A stretch of DNA of 64,000 nt from Steinernema hermaphroditum (lineage: Eukaryota > Nematoda > Chromadorea > Rhabditida > Steinernematidae), in NCBI GenBank assembly GCA_030435675.1, contig CM059624.1:9200769-9264768 (forward strand), in the 5' to 3' direction. How positions within the stretch are numbered: position 1 is the first letter of the stretch; the number at the start of each line of letters is the position of its first letter. A program made the translations under genes and the position numbers. Below, one piece after another: positions 1-10,865 of the stretch. A model generated the notes under the pieces. The model saw nothing but the letters and a program-made list of their open reading frames with translations. It was not told where the DNA came from and ran no database searches.

Positions 1-394
1 CCGAAAGCCGAAAAAACGAACGATCGATCTGCGACGCGAAAGGATTAAGCCCCTCGCGGACAACGAGGCGCTAAAAGAGGACTGACGGCTGCAGAGGGCC
101 GTTTCCGGGGAAGTCGTCAAACAAAGCACGGCCGAGTGAGCAAACTACGGACTACGGACGGCGGGAACTCGACTCCTGAGGAAAGTACGTCGCGGAAACG
201 CCTCGGAGAACTCGATTCTGTGAACTTTGGTAGCAGACGACGCTCAAGCGGGCCACGCCAGGGTTTCAGCCGGCGTCTCTCCGAAGCTACAATGATGACT
301 CGCTCACAGATGAGTCACTTGGCGAAGAAGGGTCACAGTTCGCCAGTGCAAAGTTGTAGTCACAGATAATGCGCAGAGAAAGAGAGTTCGTGAG
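1..394. other. Flank without a visible gene
   Basis: I see no splice-consistent coding sequence here on either strand. The open frames are short, GTG-initiated and not supported by exon structure. The region ends at a TTTATT (AATAAA on the minus strand, 395-400) that serves as polyadenylation signal for the minus-strand gene ending at 467. Confidence 0.4.
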
Positions 395-466
395 TTTATT
401 GCGAGGTAGAAATCAGCCGCAGAGTCCATGAGATGAGCATATAACACAAAAGAGACCTCTGAAGGG

Positions 467-1944
467 TCAGTCGTTGTGAGAGTACCTGATGTACCACAGG
501 AACTCCTCGGGGTCCGTCTCCCTCCTTTTCTGCGCGATCCTCGCGAGCACATCTTCTGCGGACAGCTCCTCGCCGGCGTAGAGGAAGTCGTAGTCCACCA
601 TGTCGTCGGTTCTGCCCTTCAAAATCCCCCCTAACGCCATCTGCATCTTCTCGCTCACTTCTTTCCTAGAACAGAGTTGCAAGAAGAGGTCTCCGCTTCG
701 CTATCTTTACTTTTCGCTGTCAGAAGCGCTGTTCCCCTCGGCGAACCAGATTTCTGCGAAGGGTCGGGGATCGACCGCGCTTAGAGGCGCTCCGTTCATC
801 TGGATGGTCAAGATGGAGTTCACCACTTGCGGGTGCAGCGGGAGCACTTGCTCCCTCTCTATGTCTTTTAAGAGGGTGTGGATCAGGGCAACGTGCGTGG
901 CATTGAAGGGGATCACGAGTTACCTCTTCGCCAGTTTTCGCAGCTGCTTGTTCACACCTAGGTGCTTTCCCATCGCAAGCACTTCTTGCCAGAAGACACT
1001 CTGGGCCGCTCTGCAAAGACGCCATCTGGGCCAGGGACGAGTCGCCAAGTACCTGTGGCTCCTTCGACAAGCCCCTCCGCGTGGAGGTACTCGACGAACT
1101 TCGCGTAGGAGTCGGCGGCGGCGAAGGCGTCCTTCTCTGAGAGGCCGAGGATCTTTGCGGCGCTGACGACCTTCTGCACTTCTTCGTCGGATACGGTAGT
1201 GAGCGCGAGAATCGTGGAGTTGAGGAAGACCCCGAAGCTGACGGCGAGGAGATTCTTCTGGAAGAGCTCCAGGAGACGCGGCTCCTCCACGCGCATCCGC
1301 CTCCGCAAGTTCTCTTCGGCTTCCAGGAGTCCGGAGGCGAAGACCTGGTAGATGCCGGCGGTCGGCGCATTCTCGAAGACGCGGTTCTTCCAGAACCACG
1401 ATACGACATTGTTGCCGTCTACGTACTGTAGGACGAAGAAGCAGTGGCTCCGTCCGGAGGCGTCGCTGTGGAAGTCGATGGAGAGGGCCAAGGGTAGCGA
1501 GGATCTCCGCTTCGCCGCCAACAGGAGATCGTACATTCCGCGGATGTGGAGCGACTCAGCGATCGAGAAGGCGATCTTGCCGGCATCGGAGGGCTCGTGG
1601 AGGTGCTCCCCGAGATCGACACCCTTCCCCTCGAGGGTCATCACCATATCAAAGTGAAGTACTAAGGGGAAGTTCATCTTGGCCTCCATGTAGACGGTCT
1701 TCGTCATTCGGTCCGTCGGCGTCGACGGCCTCCGTTCGGCGTCGACGTCCACGGATTCCGCGGCGCTCCTGGCGAAGTTGCAGACTATCGCTATGGTAGG
1801 GAGACGCTGGCCTTCGCGACAGAGGACGTCGTCCTTGGAGCAGGTCTTCTGAGGCCAGTCCTCCTCGGAGGAGGAGGATGCGTTCCTCTGTCCGAGGACC
1901 GTCGGAGAGAGGAGAAGAAGTAGGAGGACAAGCGGGGACGCCAT
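467..1944 (-). CDS. Secreted protein of unrecognised family, tandem paralogue A, with an in-frame stop
   Basis: I do not recognise the family. Exons run 1944-1053, 1008-713 and 667-467. The N-terminus is a clear signal peptide (MASPLVLLLLLLSPTVLG), so the product is probably secreted. It shares block after block with the gene at 2623-4759: PTDRMTK.VYMEA, VDLGEHLHEPSDAG, FWKNRVF, FNATHV and the last-exon block SEKMQMALG. In exon 2 the frame reads LAKR, then TAA (920-922), then LVIPFNATHV. The paralogue reads LAQHFIAVPFNATYV with no gap, so the TAA looks like a nonsense change. Downstream codons stay open to 467 and an AATAAA follows at 395-400, so decay would be recent. If the stop is used, the product is 326 aa. 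A splice that skips the TAA would need a poor acceptor and would delete conserved residues. Confidence 0.7.
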
Positions 1945-2622
1945 GTTCTCTGCAAAGACACGAATGGACGTCGAGGAGAGGGCGCGACCTTGTTTGTTGT
2001 TTGTTTTCTTCCGATCGCTAAGCGCACTCCTGGAACATCACAAACAAGCAACTGTTTTCCTTTTGGTCCTGCAATGCGCCCCGAAGTATCTCCAAAGCCA
2101 GTACCCGTACAACACGCGACGAGTTTCGAGTTTATTTCTCGTATCTAAGGCTTACGCCTTGCGAGACGTCATATATATGCACAAGAAACACATTGTCACT
2201 CCGCAGTCGCCGGTGTTCTTCTGGCTTCGGCACATCAGAGTAGAACACGGCGATCCCATCAGTGTGCGCGGGGATCAGAGATGCGAAGAGCTGATTCCGG
2301 TGACGGTGGAGCACAGCGCATCTGTCTTCAGCTCGGGTGGCGGCGCGGACGTCGGAGTTGAAGAGCTTCTTTAGCAGTTTCCGCGGGAGACACGGGTGAA
2401 GAACGGAATCCGAATGAAACGCGTCGGTGGAGCATAACGGACGAACCGGGAACCATCGGACTGTGCGGACTTTCAGCGAGACTCCGACTTCTCTAGCGGC
2501 GCGGGTGGAGTCGGGCGGCAGTGACTAGCTTCTTGGTCCTGCAATACGCCCCGAAGTATCTCCAAAGCCAGCACCCGTACAACACGCGACACACATCCGA
2601 TATCTCTTTACTCTTTTTCGGT
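1945..2622. other. Intergenic spacer between the tandem paralogues
   Basis: No coding exon is supported here. The stretch holds two copies of a 58-bp direct repeat (2063-2120 and 2533-2590). It lies downstream of the minus-strand gene ending at 2623 and upstream of the gene starting at 1944, so it must contain one 3' end and one promoter. Confidence 0.5.
2063..2590. repeat. 58-bp direct repeat, two copies 470 bp apart
   Basis: Copies lie at 2063-2120 and 2533-2590, both beginning TTGGTCCTGCAAT and ending CAACACGCGAC. I count two mismatches (G/A and T/C). Similarity falls off sharply outside the copies. They sit in the spacer between two duplicated genes, so they may be leftovers of the duplication, a small dispersed repeat, or shared untranslated sequence. 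Confidence 0.85.
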
Positions 2623-4759
2623 TCAGGCAAAGAAGTAGGCGTACTTGTCGAGGAACCTCTGGACGTCGAAGTCGGCCCTCTTCTCCGCGACAATCTCCTC
2701 CCACTCCTCGTCGAGGTCCGTCTTCTCGACGTAAAGGGAGGAGTAGTCCGTGAAGTCGTTAACGTCGATGTCGCCTCTGGGAATCCTCCCCAGCGCCATC
2801 TGCATCTTCTCGCTAGGCTCTGAACTGAAACTACCATAAGCCACGTAGGGAACTCCTCACCTACCTTTTGTCGTCGGTGGCGACGTTGCCGTTCTCGATC
2901 CAGAGGTCCGTGCAGAGACGAGGGTCGAAGACGCGCAAGGAGGGGCCGTTGATCTGGACAGTGAGGAGCGCCTCTATAATCTCAACGCTCAGTGGGAAGA
3001 TCTGCTCGCACTCCATCTTCTTGAGCAGCGAGTGAGTCAGCTGCACGTAGAGATGGAATACCACACGCAACGGCTGGAGCATACATGGCCAGAATAAGCA
3101 CGGATATCGTTTGCCTAATTTGCTTCGCCAGTGCGCATAGAGTAGTTAAATAATTAATCTACACTTTCGTTACCGGATACCGCAACTTTCAATTCAAAAA
3201 TTGAGAGAAAATCCAACGGCTGACTCCAACCGGCTGGGCCAACCGGTTGGAGCCAGCCGTTGGATTTTCTTCCGATTTTTGCATCCAAAGTTTCGAAATC
3301 TGAATTCGAAAGTGTAGATTAATTATTTAACTACTCTATGCACACTGGCGAAGCAAATTTAGCCACCGATATTCGTGCTTATTCTGTCCATGTATGCTCC
3401 AGCCGTTGCGTATGGCATTCCATCTCTGGCTGCACGTAGGTGGCGTTGAAGGGCACGGCGATGAAGTGCTGTGCGAGGAGGAGCAGGTCGTCGTTGATGC
3501 CAAGGGGCGTTAGATTCTCGAGGATCTCGGCCCACATCTCCAGCGACGGGCTTGCTGAAATCGGACCGTACCAGAGGGTGTGGGGGAGGGCGCACCTGTG
3601 ACGAGTTCCTTCGTGAAGGTTGTCGAATGGAGGGCGGCCATGAAGTCGCGGTAGGAGTCGGCGGCGGAGACGGCCGCTTTTGCGGAAAACCCGAAGAGGT
3701 TGGAGGCGTTTACCACGCGTTGCAGGTTCTCGTCGGTGATCGTCTTCAGCGAGCGCATCTTCCAGTTGGCGAAGGCGTCGAGGGCGTTCCGGTGGCTCTT
3801 CAGTATTCCGCAGAGGACCTGCGGCTCCTTCCACTCCTTCTCGTCTTCTTCTTCTTCGAACTCTTCGAAGTCCCAGTGGCCTTCCTCCGGCTCAGCCGTC
3901 ACTCCTTCGCTGCATCGGAGATTAACGATCGTCGTCTTGGAGGTCTCGTTCCGCTGGCGGAACATGTCGAGGAAGAAGATGAGACCATCAGCGCCGTCCA
4001 TCAGCTTCTCTTTCTCCGTTTTCGTCAGTGAAGACGCCCCACCGACGCTCACCGCCACGATGTTCTTCGCGAAGAGCGCCGGGAGGTCCACCGAGAGCTT
4101 CATGTGCTTCTGGAAGAAGGCCTCGTCCGCCAAAAGGCCGTCGACGAACGCCTTGTGGACGTTGTGGCCACTCGGCTTCTTCGAGAAGACGTGGTTCTTC
4201 CAGAATATCGCCGTTCTCCGGCTACCGTAGGCGTACTGGAAGATGAAGAAGCAGTGGGTGCGGCCGACCTTGTCGCGGTAGAAGTCGAAGACGAGCGAGA
4301 TGGGGAACCGCTCGCTGTGGAGCATCTCGAGGACCACGCCGAGCAGCGCCCGAATGCGGATCAGCTGTGCCTGCGAGAGTACCATGTTGCCAGCGTCGGA
4401 GGGCTCGTGGAGGTGCTCCCCGACGTCGACGCCCTTTTTCTTCAGCGCCATCACGAGATCAAAGTGCAAGGCCAGCGGAAAGTTCGTTCTCGCCTCCAAG
4501 TAGACGGCCTTCATCATCTGGTCCGTGGGGGTCAGTTTCCGGTCGCCTTCAGGAAGGCCAGCTACACTGTGGTACAGGTCGTAAAGGCTGGCGACCTCGG
4601 CAGCCTCATGGTCTTCAGGAGGCTTTTGGCTTTGTGACAGAAGACGTCGTCTTTCGCGCACTGCATCAACGCGTTCTCTTCCTCTTCGTCGAAGTCGTCG
4701 GCCCTCAGAAGGCGGCAGTGGAGCAGAAGGAGAGCCAGCAGCGCCACGCGGACGTCCAT
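2623..4759 (-). CDS. Secreted protein of unrecognised family, tandem paralogue B, split by a foldback element
   Basis: Family not recognised. Proposed exons are 4759-4596, 4566-3596, 3554-3436, 3040-2865 and 2824-2623, giving 543 aa. The start has a signal peptide (MDVRVALLALLLLHC, then an acidic run) and CAKDDVFC, matching CSKDDVLC in paralogue A. Long homologous blocks follow. This copy also has an acidic insert rich in E and D (around 3830-3900) that paralogue A lacks. Two features are odd. The gap between exons 1 and 2 is only 29 nt, so it may be a frameshift and not an intron. The codons for NATYVQ and LTHSLL, adjacent in paralogue A, are separated by a 377-bp palindromic element flanked by direct repeats. 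Splicing at GTGCAG in each repeat removes 395 nt and keeps frame. Otherwise the element ends the frame about 15 codons later. Confidence 0.7.
3050..3426. mobile_element. Foldback (MITE-like) element inserted in paralogue B
   Basis: The two halves (3050-3238 and 3426-3238) are imperfect reverse complements over their whole length of about 189 bp, with a central hairpin around CTCCAACCGG. The tips read GAGATGGAAT in both inward directions. The element is bracketed by direct repeats CTGCACGTA at 3041-3049 and 3430-3438 (extendable to 11 bp), with three extra bases (TGG) on the right. That is what a target-site duplication of about 9 bp looks like, a size typical of Mutator-like and some other DNA transposons. 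It encodes no transposase, so it would be non-autonomous. I see no second copy in this window. Confidence 0.85.
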
Positions 4760-4973
4760 GATGGAGCGAAATGCGCAACTGAGTGAGCCGTGTTTACTGC
4801 ACACTCCGATCGATAGCAGCGTCCGCAGCTGTTGGTGAGGACAAAGTCGAGATAACAGTGATGCACCGACGATCGAAGGCCGATAAGGTGCTACTCGGGG
4901 GCAAAAAGGATTTCTATTCGAACAAAAAGTAAAACTAAAAGGACAAATAGTGTTCAGTATGTACAGTAGTCGG

Positions 4974-6971
4974 TCACTGCTGCGTCGGGTTGATGAGGAG
5001 CGAGAGGAGGCGGAGGTAATCGCCGCTGCACATCTTCTCGATGTCGTGCTCCAGCGACTTCTTGTACTTCCTACGGTACTCCTCACAGATGTCCACGAGG
5101 TCGATCTGCAAGAGGCCCCAGTCACCGGCTACCGTAATCCGCCCACCTCGCTACGACTGACGCAGATGCGGATGATAGTGGCGTGGTCGGCGCGCGTCCC
5201 GGAGATCGCCTCGTGGAGCTTCTCGGCGAAGTAGAGCTGCGGGTTGTGCGCCACTTTCACTGAACGAGGCCTAGAGGAGTCGCCGGGCGGCACCTACCGA
5301 TCGTCAGAAGCATCTGGCGCACGTCTGAGTGCATGTTCTTGTTCTTGCGAATACAGGTCTCCACGTCCTTTCCGGAGCCGCGCCGCGTGTCCGCCTTGTC
5401 GATGACGGCGGCGATGTGTTTCCACGAGTGGCCCACGAAGTACTGCTCGAAGAGGCCCAGATTCCGGCTCACCTCGTCCAGTCCCTGGCTCTGCAACGCC
5501 CTCTCCGCTACAGTACCCCTCGACCGTTGTCCTACCACGGAGTTAATCATGTGGGCGTGCTTGTCCACGAGCTCGTCGTCCACTTTGGAGTCGCGCTCCG
5601 AACGGTCGCGGCACAGGAGCATCTGGAGCATGCGCCCGTAGAGACCCTCAACCTTGATGCTCGCGTCCTTCTCCAGGGTGGTACGGTACATGGTGAGGTA
5701 GGCATCGCGAATGACCTTCATCTGCTGAAAACAAACGCTTGACGCAAGAGACTTCGGAAAACAAGGTAAAATTAGCCTTCGGACGTAAACGAGCCCCTTG
5801 ATGACATTAACAAGAAGGTCCTAATGAGCTGCCTCTCGAGGATCGGGAGGTGCGTCAGTGCCTGCAGGATCGCCTGTGACTCACTCCGAACAAGCCTCTC
5901 CGAGTCAGAAGCCCCTCGGCGATCTCTGGACAGTCCGCGGAGTGCCCTTTCCGAGCCCCTTCGTGGAATTTCGGCGCGAGTAAACACCTTTGAGTCTCTT
6001 CGTTTTAACGGAATATTCGAGGAAGTTGACGAGGGTGGCGCACGCAAGGGCCGATTTATGATCTCCCCAAAGGCCAAAACGCGGATTTCGCGCCCTGTTT
6101 AGGCCACTTCCGGCCGGGAGACCTACCGAAGTGGAGCGCGTACACGCGATCTCGACGGCGATGTTGTTGTCGAAGGAGCGCGACTGAAACGGAGACGAGT
6201 TCACCGGGAGGTCACTGGAGGGTACCGAGATGGCCTGGTAGATCATCTTGGCGGAGTGCTCGTGCGCCGGCTGGAACAGAGCCATCACGAGCTCGAGGAA
6301 GTGGCCGCCGGCCTCTTCCTCGATGTCTTCGAGGAGATTCTGAAGGGCGTCGGGGTCAGGGTGGTCAGGGCGGAGTGTCACTCACGCGCTCGTACATCCC
6401 CTCGTAGGCGTTGATGATCTTCTGGCGCTGGAAGTTCGTGTGGCACAGCGTCGTCGTGATGATCACACGGTCGTTTGTGTCGATGCCACTCAGTGCCCTC
6501 CGGAGCGACTCGCTCGCCTGCTCTGGGCGGAACTCGGGGGAGTCGGGGCCGTAGACAGTGCCGCGGAGGTCCTCGTACTGCAACAGATGACTATGAGGCC
6601 CAGGGGGGTCGGGTACCTGGCTCTCGTACATCTGGTACATGAGGGGCATGTTGAGGCGTCGTTCGGAGCGTCGCCGGGAGCCCTAAAGAGGAGCGCTCCG
6701 TGGGTCACGCAAGGGGCGGCGTCCCTCCCCACTCACCGTGGAAAGCTCGGAGAAGGAGGTTTTGTCGCTGCGCGCTGCCACGGAGCCGCCGCCGTTCTCG
6801 TCGCTGGAGGCTATGGAGACGGTGCCCGACTCCGGGGACATTAGCTGCACGGTGACGCGCCGGCTGCCGTTCTGCGACGCCGAGGAGCAGCTCGTCGGCG
6901 AAGTGGAGAACGCCTGAAGCAGCGGGTCAGCGGGGTCAGCCCGGGTGGAGCGGGGGCCTCACTCTGTACAT
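4974..6971 (-). CDS. Annexin, divergent
   Basis: Calcium-dependent phospholipid-binding protein family, acting at the inner face of membranes. The last two exons (5253-5147 and 5105-4974) give a textbook final annexin repeat: [53 protein letters not shown]. The first repeat is also clear, split over three exons: [47 protein letters not shown], and [13 protein letters not shown]. The middle (5720-5298) keeps IRDAYLTMY and a degenerate remainder. Ca2+ loops are poor: GIDTND in repeat 1 resembles GxGTD, but the last repeat has GTRAD. A serine-rich N-terminal extension precedes the core. The ATG at 6971 is only one possible start, because further exons may lie upstream (see 7264-7406). The stop is at 4974-4976. 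Confidence 0.88.
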
Positions 6972-7263
6972 GCGCCCCGGGTGGCAGTGGAGGTCAACCG
7001 GAAACGACCGTAGTCGTCGAGGGGGGAGCGGAGGAAGAGAGCGCAGGCATGCCGCCGGCGTGGATGAGCTGTAAACAGGGAGGGCAGCCCGTCGATAAGT
7101 CCGTGCACCGCCGGGGTCTCCTCCGACGTCACGGGCTCTCCGCGGGGACTGTCCGACTCCCAGGGGCACCTACTTCTCGGGCTGCGCACCTTCCCTCTCT
7201 GGGGCACGCGGGAGAATGGCGCAATTTGCGTGCGGAAGCGCCGAAGCCGGAGAGAAGACTTAC

Positions 7264-7406
7264 CTCCTCGATGGGAAAGTCGCCCGGATTAGCGCCGTCG
7301 TCGAAGCGCGTAGTCGCCGAGGGCGATTTGATTCCGAAGGAACTCGAGTGCACTGCGGCCGCCAGCTTGTCCAGCTTCTGTGGAGCTCGGAGAGTCCGAC
7401 GATCGC
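7264..7406 (-). other. Probable upstream exon, perhaps of the annexin
   Basis: On the minus strand this stretch is flanked by a good acceptor (GATTCCAG before 7406) and a strong donor (GAG/GTAAGT after 7264). It stays open in a frame reading QKLDKLAAAVHSSSF and GANPGDFPIEE. It faces the same way as the annexin and could be part of its N-terminal extension, but I cannot fix the connecting exon between about 7190 and 6972. Confidence 0.4.
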
Positions 7407-8691
7407 CTGGAATCGAGAAAGTAATGCCTAATGTGTTTTCGTTCGCTCTTATATTTCGATCCGGGGGGAGGGATGTTTGGAAGACGCGAAATCAATTAGG
7501 CGAATTGACGGCCCACCTCGAGACGGCCTCTGCCCCTAATCTGTAATCTCGGCGCGCAATTAGGGATCTCCTCGTGCGTCAGCATCCGCGGCGACTAATT
7601 GTCCGGTCTGTGCAGAAGAAGCTCCGGAAGTCGGAGAGGCGCCGCTAAGCGGAGAGGTCAGAAGGCTCCGCAGCGCCAAAACAGCCGATTTGTGAGGATC
7701 CCGGGAGAGGCGGGAGCCTTCGCCGAAGCGACCGAGGGGACCAAAAACCGCGCAATTAGCCAAAAGATGACCTCGGGGGGGGGGGGGATGAATAACACCT
7801 GTTTACGGGCCTCGGAAGGTACTCAGGGAATCTGGTCCCCAGAGAGCTCTTCCAGAGGCGACTCAAAGGTCGACGGAAGGACATTCGATTCGTGATTTCT
7901 GATCGGACGACCTGGAGGAATACTAATTGGCCGGAAACACGAGGACGTTCTCGCGGGTCTCCTCCGAAAAGCCCTGCAGATCATCTGGAGAGCTGATCTC
8001 CTCAATTCTGAAGAGTCGGCGTTTAATGGGGATCGAGATATCCTTTCAGGGTTTGTTTTCGCAGGAGATTAGCCGATAAATGCTAAGGCTTTTAAGCGTT
8101 TCCAAATAACACAGGAAAAGCGATAAAAACGATGTCCACGATCAGTCGCTCCAATTCAGCTTAAGAGCTTGCAGAGGTGGAAGTGGCGTCCAGATCTAGA
8201 GAGGCCCCTCAGAATAGCGCTGTCGTTTCCCCAACAAGAAGCGTTCTATTGTCTTGCAAAAGATTTTCTTTGTGCCAACGTTCGAGAAAAGCGTTCATTC
8301 CCAATAAGGTGGTCTAAAGTGGCACCCTCTGTGTGTTTTTCGTAAAGGCCGCCGACAAATTGTCCGTCTTTGAGGTCATTTCCCTCCAAAACATCCATTT
8401 TCCATTTTTATTTATAATCTGAAACTGTTTGCGTATTTAGTTTCGTCAAAAAACGCACTTTTCGCAGCACAATGTTTTGAGCGCTTTCGATGTGTTTTGG
8501 CTTTGCGACGTCAGAGCATAAATCTCTTAAGAGCCTAGGTGAGTCAGAATTTCTTCTTCCCGGTCCTGCGTATCTATCCTCCAGGAATTTTCTGGAAAAA
8601 CATGCCTAAAGGACGATTCCATTAATCCCCGTGAGTCACTTCTGCGGCACCTTTAAGCAGAAGAAGAGGAAGCCCGTCGACAAACAAACAC
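7407..8691. other. Intergenic, nothing recognised
   Basis: No exon chain could be supported on either strand. A run of thirteen G lies at about 7777-7789. The right end holds an AATAAA on the minus strand (8692-8697) belonging to the next gene. Confidence 0.4.
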
Positions 8692-8838
8692 TTTATTCGA
8701 TGAGCAAAAAGTTTTAGCACGGCAAGGGGGCCTTTGTACAGAAGGGTCAGTGGCGGTACGGTGGCGGAATCGAGGAACGGTGGTTGGAGCGCGTCGGCAC
8801 CACTCTGGAGAGGAGAATCAGAGTTACTGTGGGTCGGC

Positions 8839-9808
8839 TTACTGTGGGTGTCGCACGGCTTCGGCGTAGGTAGGGGGTGCGCAGGGGAAGGGACTCTGGC
8901 TCTCGGAGGTGGTCCAGGACTGCACCGGAGGGTCCCCGACGCCGGCGAAGATCCTCGTGGAAGGCAGAGGAGGGCGCTGCTGGCGTCTTCGGCGTCTTCT
9001 AGTGGATTCCCGACGATTCATCTTCAGAAGAGCGAGCGCTGTGAGACCGCCGACGAGGAAGACGAGTCCCAGTGCGAAGAACACCCACGTTCGGGCGCCC
9101 TAAGGGACTATTAGGGGAGAGGAAGGGGGGACTCACATCTGGGTCGGCTTGGATGATCCACGCGAGGCCGACGATGAAGAAGATGCCTCCAAGGGTCGCC
9201 ACGAGGGCGGCGAGCAGAAGTGAACTGAAGTGATCTTTGCCTTAGCTTGTAGGCGATTCCCTTCCCAATTTAGTGCCCTAAAGAAGTCCTCTTTTTGTGT
9301 CCCTTCCACTCCTTTGCGGTTGAGACGGCTTGTTTACACACAATTGGCCTCTAAAGGTGCGACAAGTGAACAACTGGAACGGAAACGCCTCACGTTCTGG
9401 TTATCTGTTTGGATAGAACAGTGAATTCGAAACGGAAATTTCAAAACATGACTATCCAAACAGCAGTTTGTAAATGATCCTTTCCTATTAGAAAAACATG
9501 TTTTGGAATTTGATTATAGAACTGACGAGGCTAAACTTCCATCTCGCTGCTGGTTAGAGGAATCTTACCCTTCTCCAATGTGTTTGACAAAGTATATCCC
9601 TGTGTGTATCATCTCCATGATCTGGGGAATGGAGATCTGGCACTTTACTCCCCCGACCCCTTGTTACCTTAGGTTCTCTCTGCCTCTCACGGAACCCACG
9701 GGAATTCACGGAAACTCACAAAGAGGGATGTTTGAGGAGTCGGAGTATGGAGCCAAAAAGGTGCTGCGCTCTTGAGGGCGCCTCATCGGGTTGGGGAGCC
9801 GGGGCCAT
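8839..9808 (-). CDS. Small protein with two membrane spans and a C-terminal PPxY motif
   Basis: Exons 9808-9720, 9224-9137 and 9099-8839 join in frame to 145 aa. The first span is in exon 2 (LLLAALVATLGGIFFIVGLAW), the second at the start of exon 3 (WVFFALGLVFLVGGLTALALL). A strongly basic stretch (RRESTRRRRRRQQR) follows, then a tail ending PPTYAEAVRHPQ. PPTY is a class I WW-domain ligand, typical of proteins handled by Nedd4-type ubiquitin ligases, which suggests endosomal or membrane trafficking. I do not assign a named family. The ATG at 9808 lies downstream of a strong acceptor (CCTTCAG), consistent with trans-splicing. The frame also stays open further upstream to an ATG at 9997. AATAAA is at 8692-8697. 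Confidence 0.65.
9405..9511. repeat. Nested inverted repeats inside the 495-nt intron of the two-span gene
   Basis: CTGTTTGGATAG (9405-9416) is perfectly mirrored by CTATCCAAACAG (9452-9463). AAATTTCAAAACATG (9436-9450) is mirrored with one mismatch by CATGTTTTGGAATTT (9497-9511). The outer flanks (GCCTC near 9387, GAGGC near 9530) also mirror weakly. It may be a worn foldback element. Confidence 0.5.
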
Positions 9809-10865
9809 CGGTGGATTCACTCCGGGATGGTCATGACCACGAGGAACAGGATTCGATCGATAGTGCGAAGTGTCGTCCGTCGGCGGCGCTGAAGGAACTC
9901 CGATAAGGAAGAGGTAAATAAGAAGAAGACGTCCGGGAAGTGCCTGAGTTCCACCAGACCTGCACCCTAAGGCTCGCGCTCCAGGTGCCTGCGACATGGA
10001 AAGGAGCGAATCTTTGAATCGGGAAGCTATCGATATACCCGAAAACAAGAAGAAAGGCGATAAACAAGGAGTCCGGGGTCGTCCCCTGGAGGACCGTAAA
10101 CACGCGGCGGCGGCTTCCGTCGGTGAGTGGAATCGAAAAGGCGAACAGAGAGCGAAAAAAAAGCGAAACGAATTCTGTTTGCTCTCGGGCAGGCGACCCA
10201 AATCCGCGGAACGGTCAAGGAGAGGGAATCGGAGGGATTCTGAGGGTTGGGCGTGCGCAAACAGCGCCCAAAACACGAAGTGGAACAGGGCGAGGGGACT
10301 AAAAAGGAAGGGCCGCACTGATTCACGGACAAACAGATCGCTGAAACCGAAGGAAACGCCGCGTGGGAGAACAAACCGAGCGGTACGAGAAGAACACTGG
10401 CCTTTCAAGTTGCAGATGACTCAGAGGGCCGGAGGCGGGGAGGGGGTCTCTGGGGGGGAGGGGTTCTCGACTGAACCTGCACTGCTTATCAGAGATGATA
10501 AGAAGAAACACATTGTAAGGTCATAAACTGGGACAGCTGGCACAGGCTGGAGTAGCGGTTACTGAAGAAGGACCCCTGAGGCCCTAGAACACAAGGAAGC
10601 CGTAGTTCCCCCGTATCGCCAAGAAGGTTGTCACCTCTTCGCCTTTCTGATGCCCGCCCTAACGATACCGTTGATCCGTCAAATGGTAAATGCTCTGTGA
10701 ACATTCCGCTGGAATCTTGAAACTCGAGATTTATCTGCAGATATCTCCAGATGCCACAATTCATACATACATAGCTTCAAATGTAAAGATTTTTCGTCTT
10801 TCAAATAAGGGACCGAATCGCCGAGCTTCGAAAATACTCGAAGAAATCTCAAAATCTTTATGGTT
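9809..10865. other. Spacer between legumain and the two-span gene
   Basis: Apart from the open frame reaching upstream to 9997, which could be 5' untranslated sequence or an earlier exon of the two-span gene, I see nothing convincing. The open frames across 10.0-10.5 kb overlap on both strands without splice structure and look like by-products of composition. Confidence 0.35.

Noticed and set aside
9996..10526. 176-aa open frame on the plus strand and longer frames on the minus strand
   Set aside because: Overlapping frames on both strands with strongly basic, low-complexity content and no splice sites. They look like composition artefacts.
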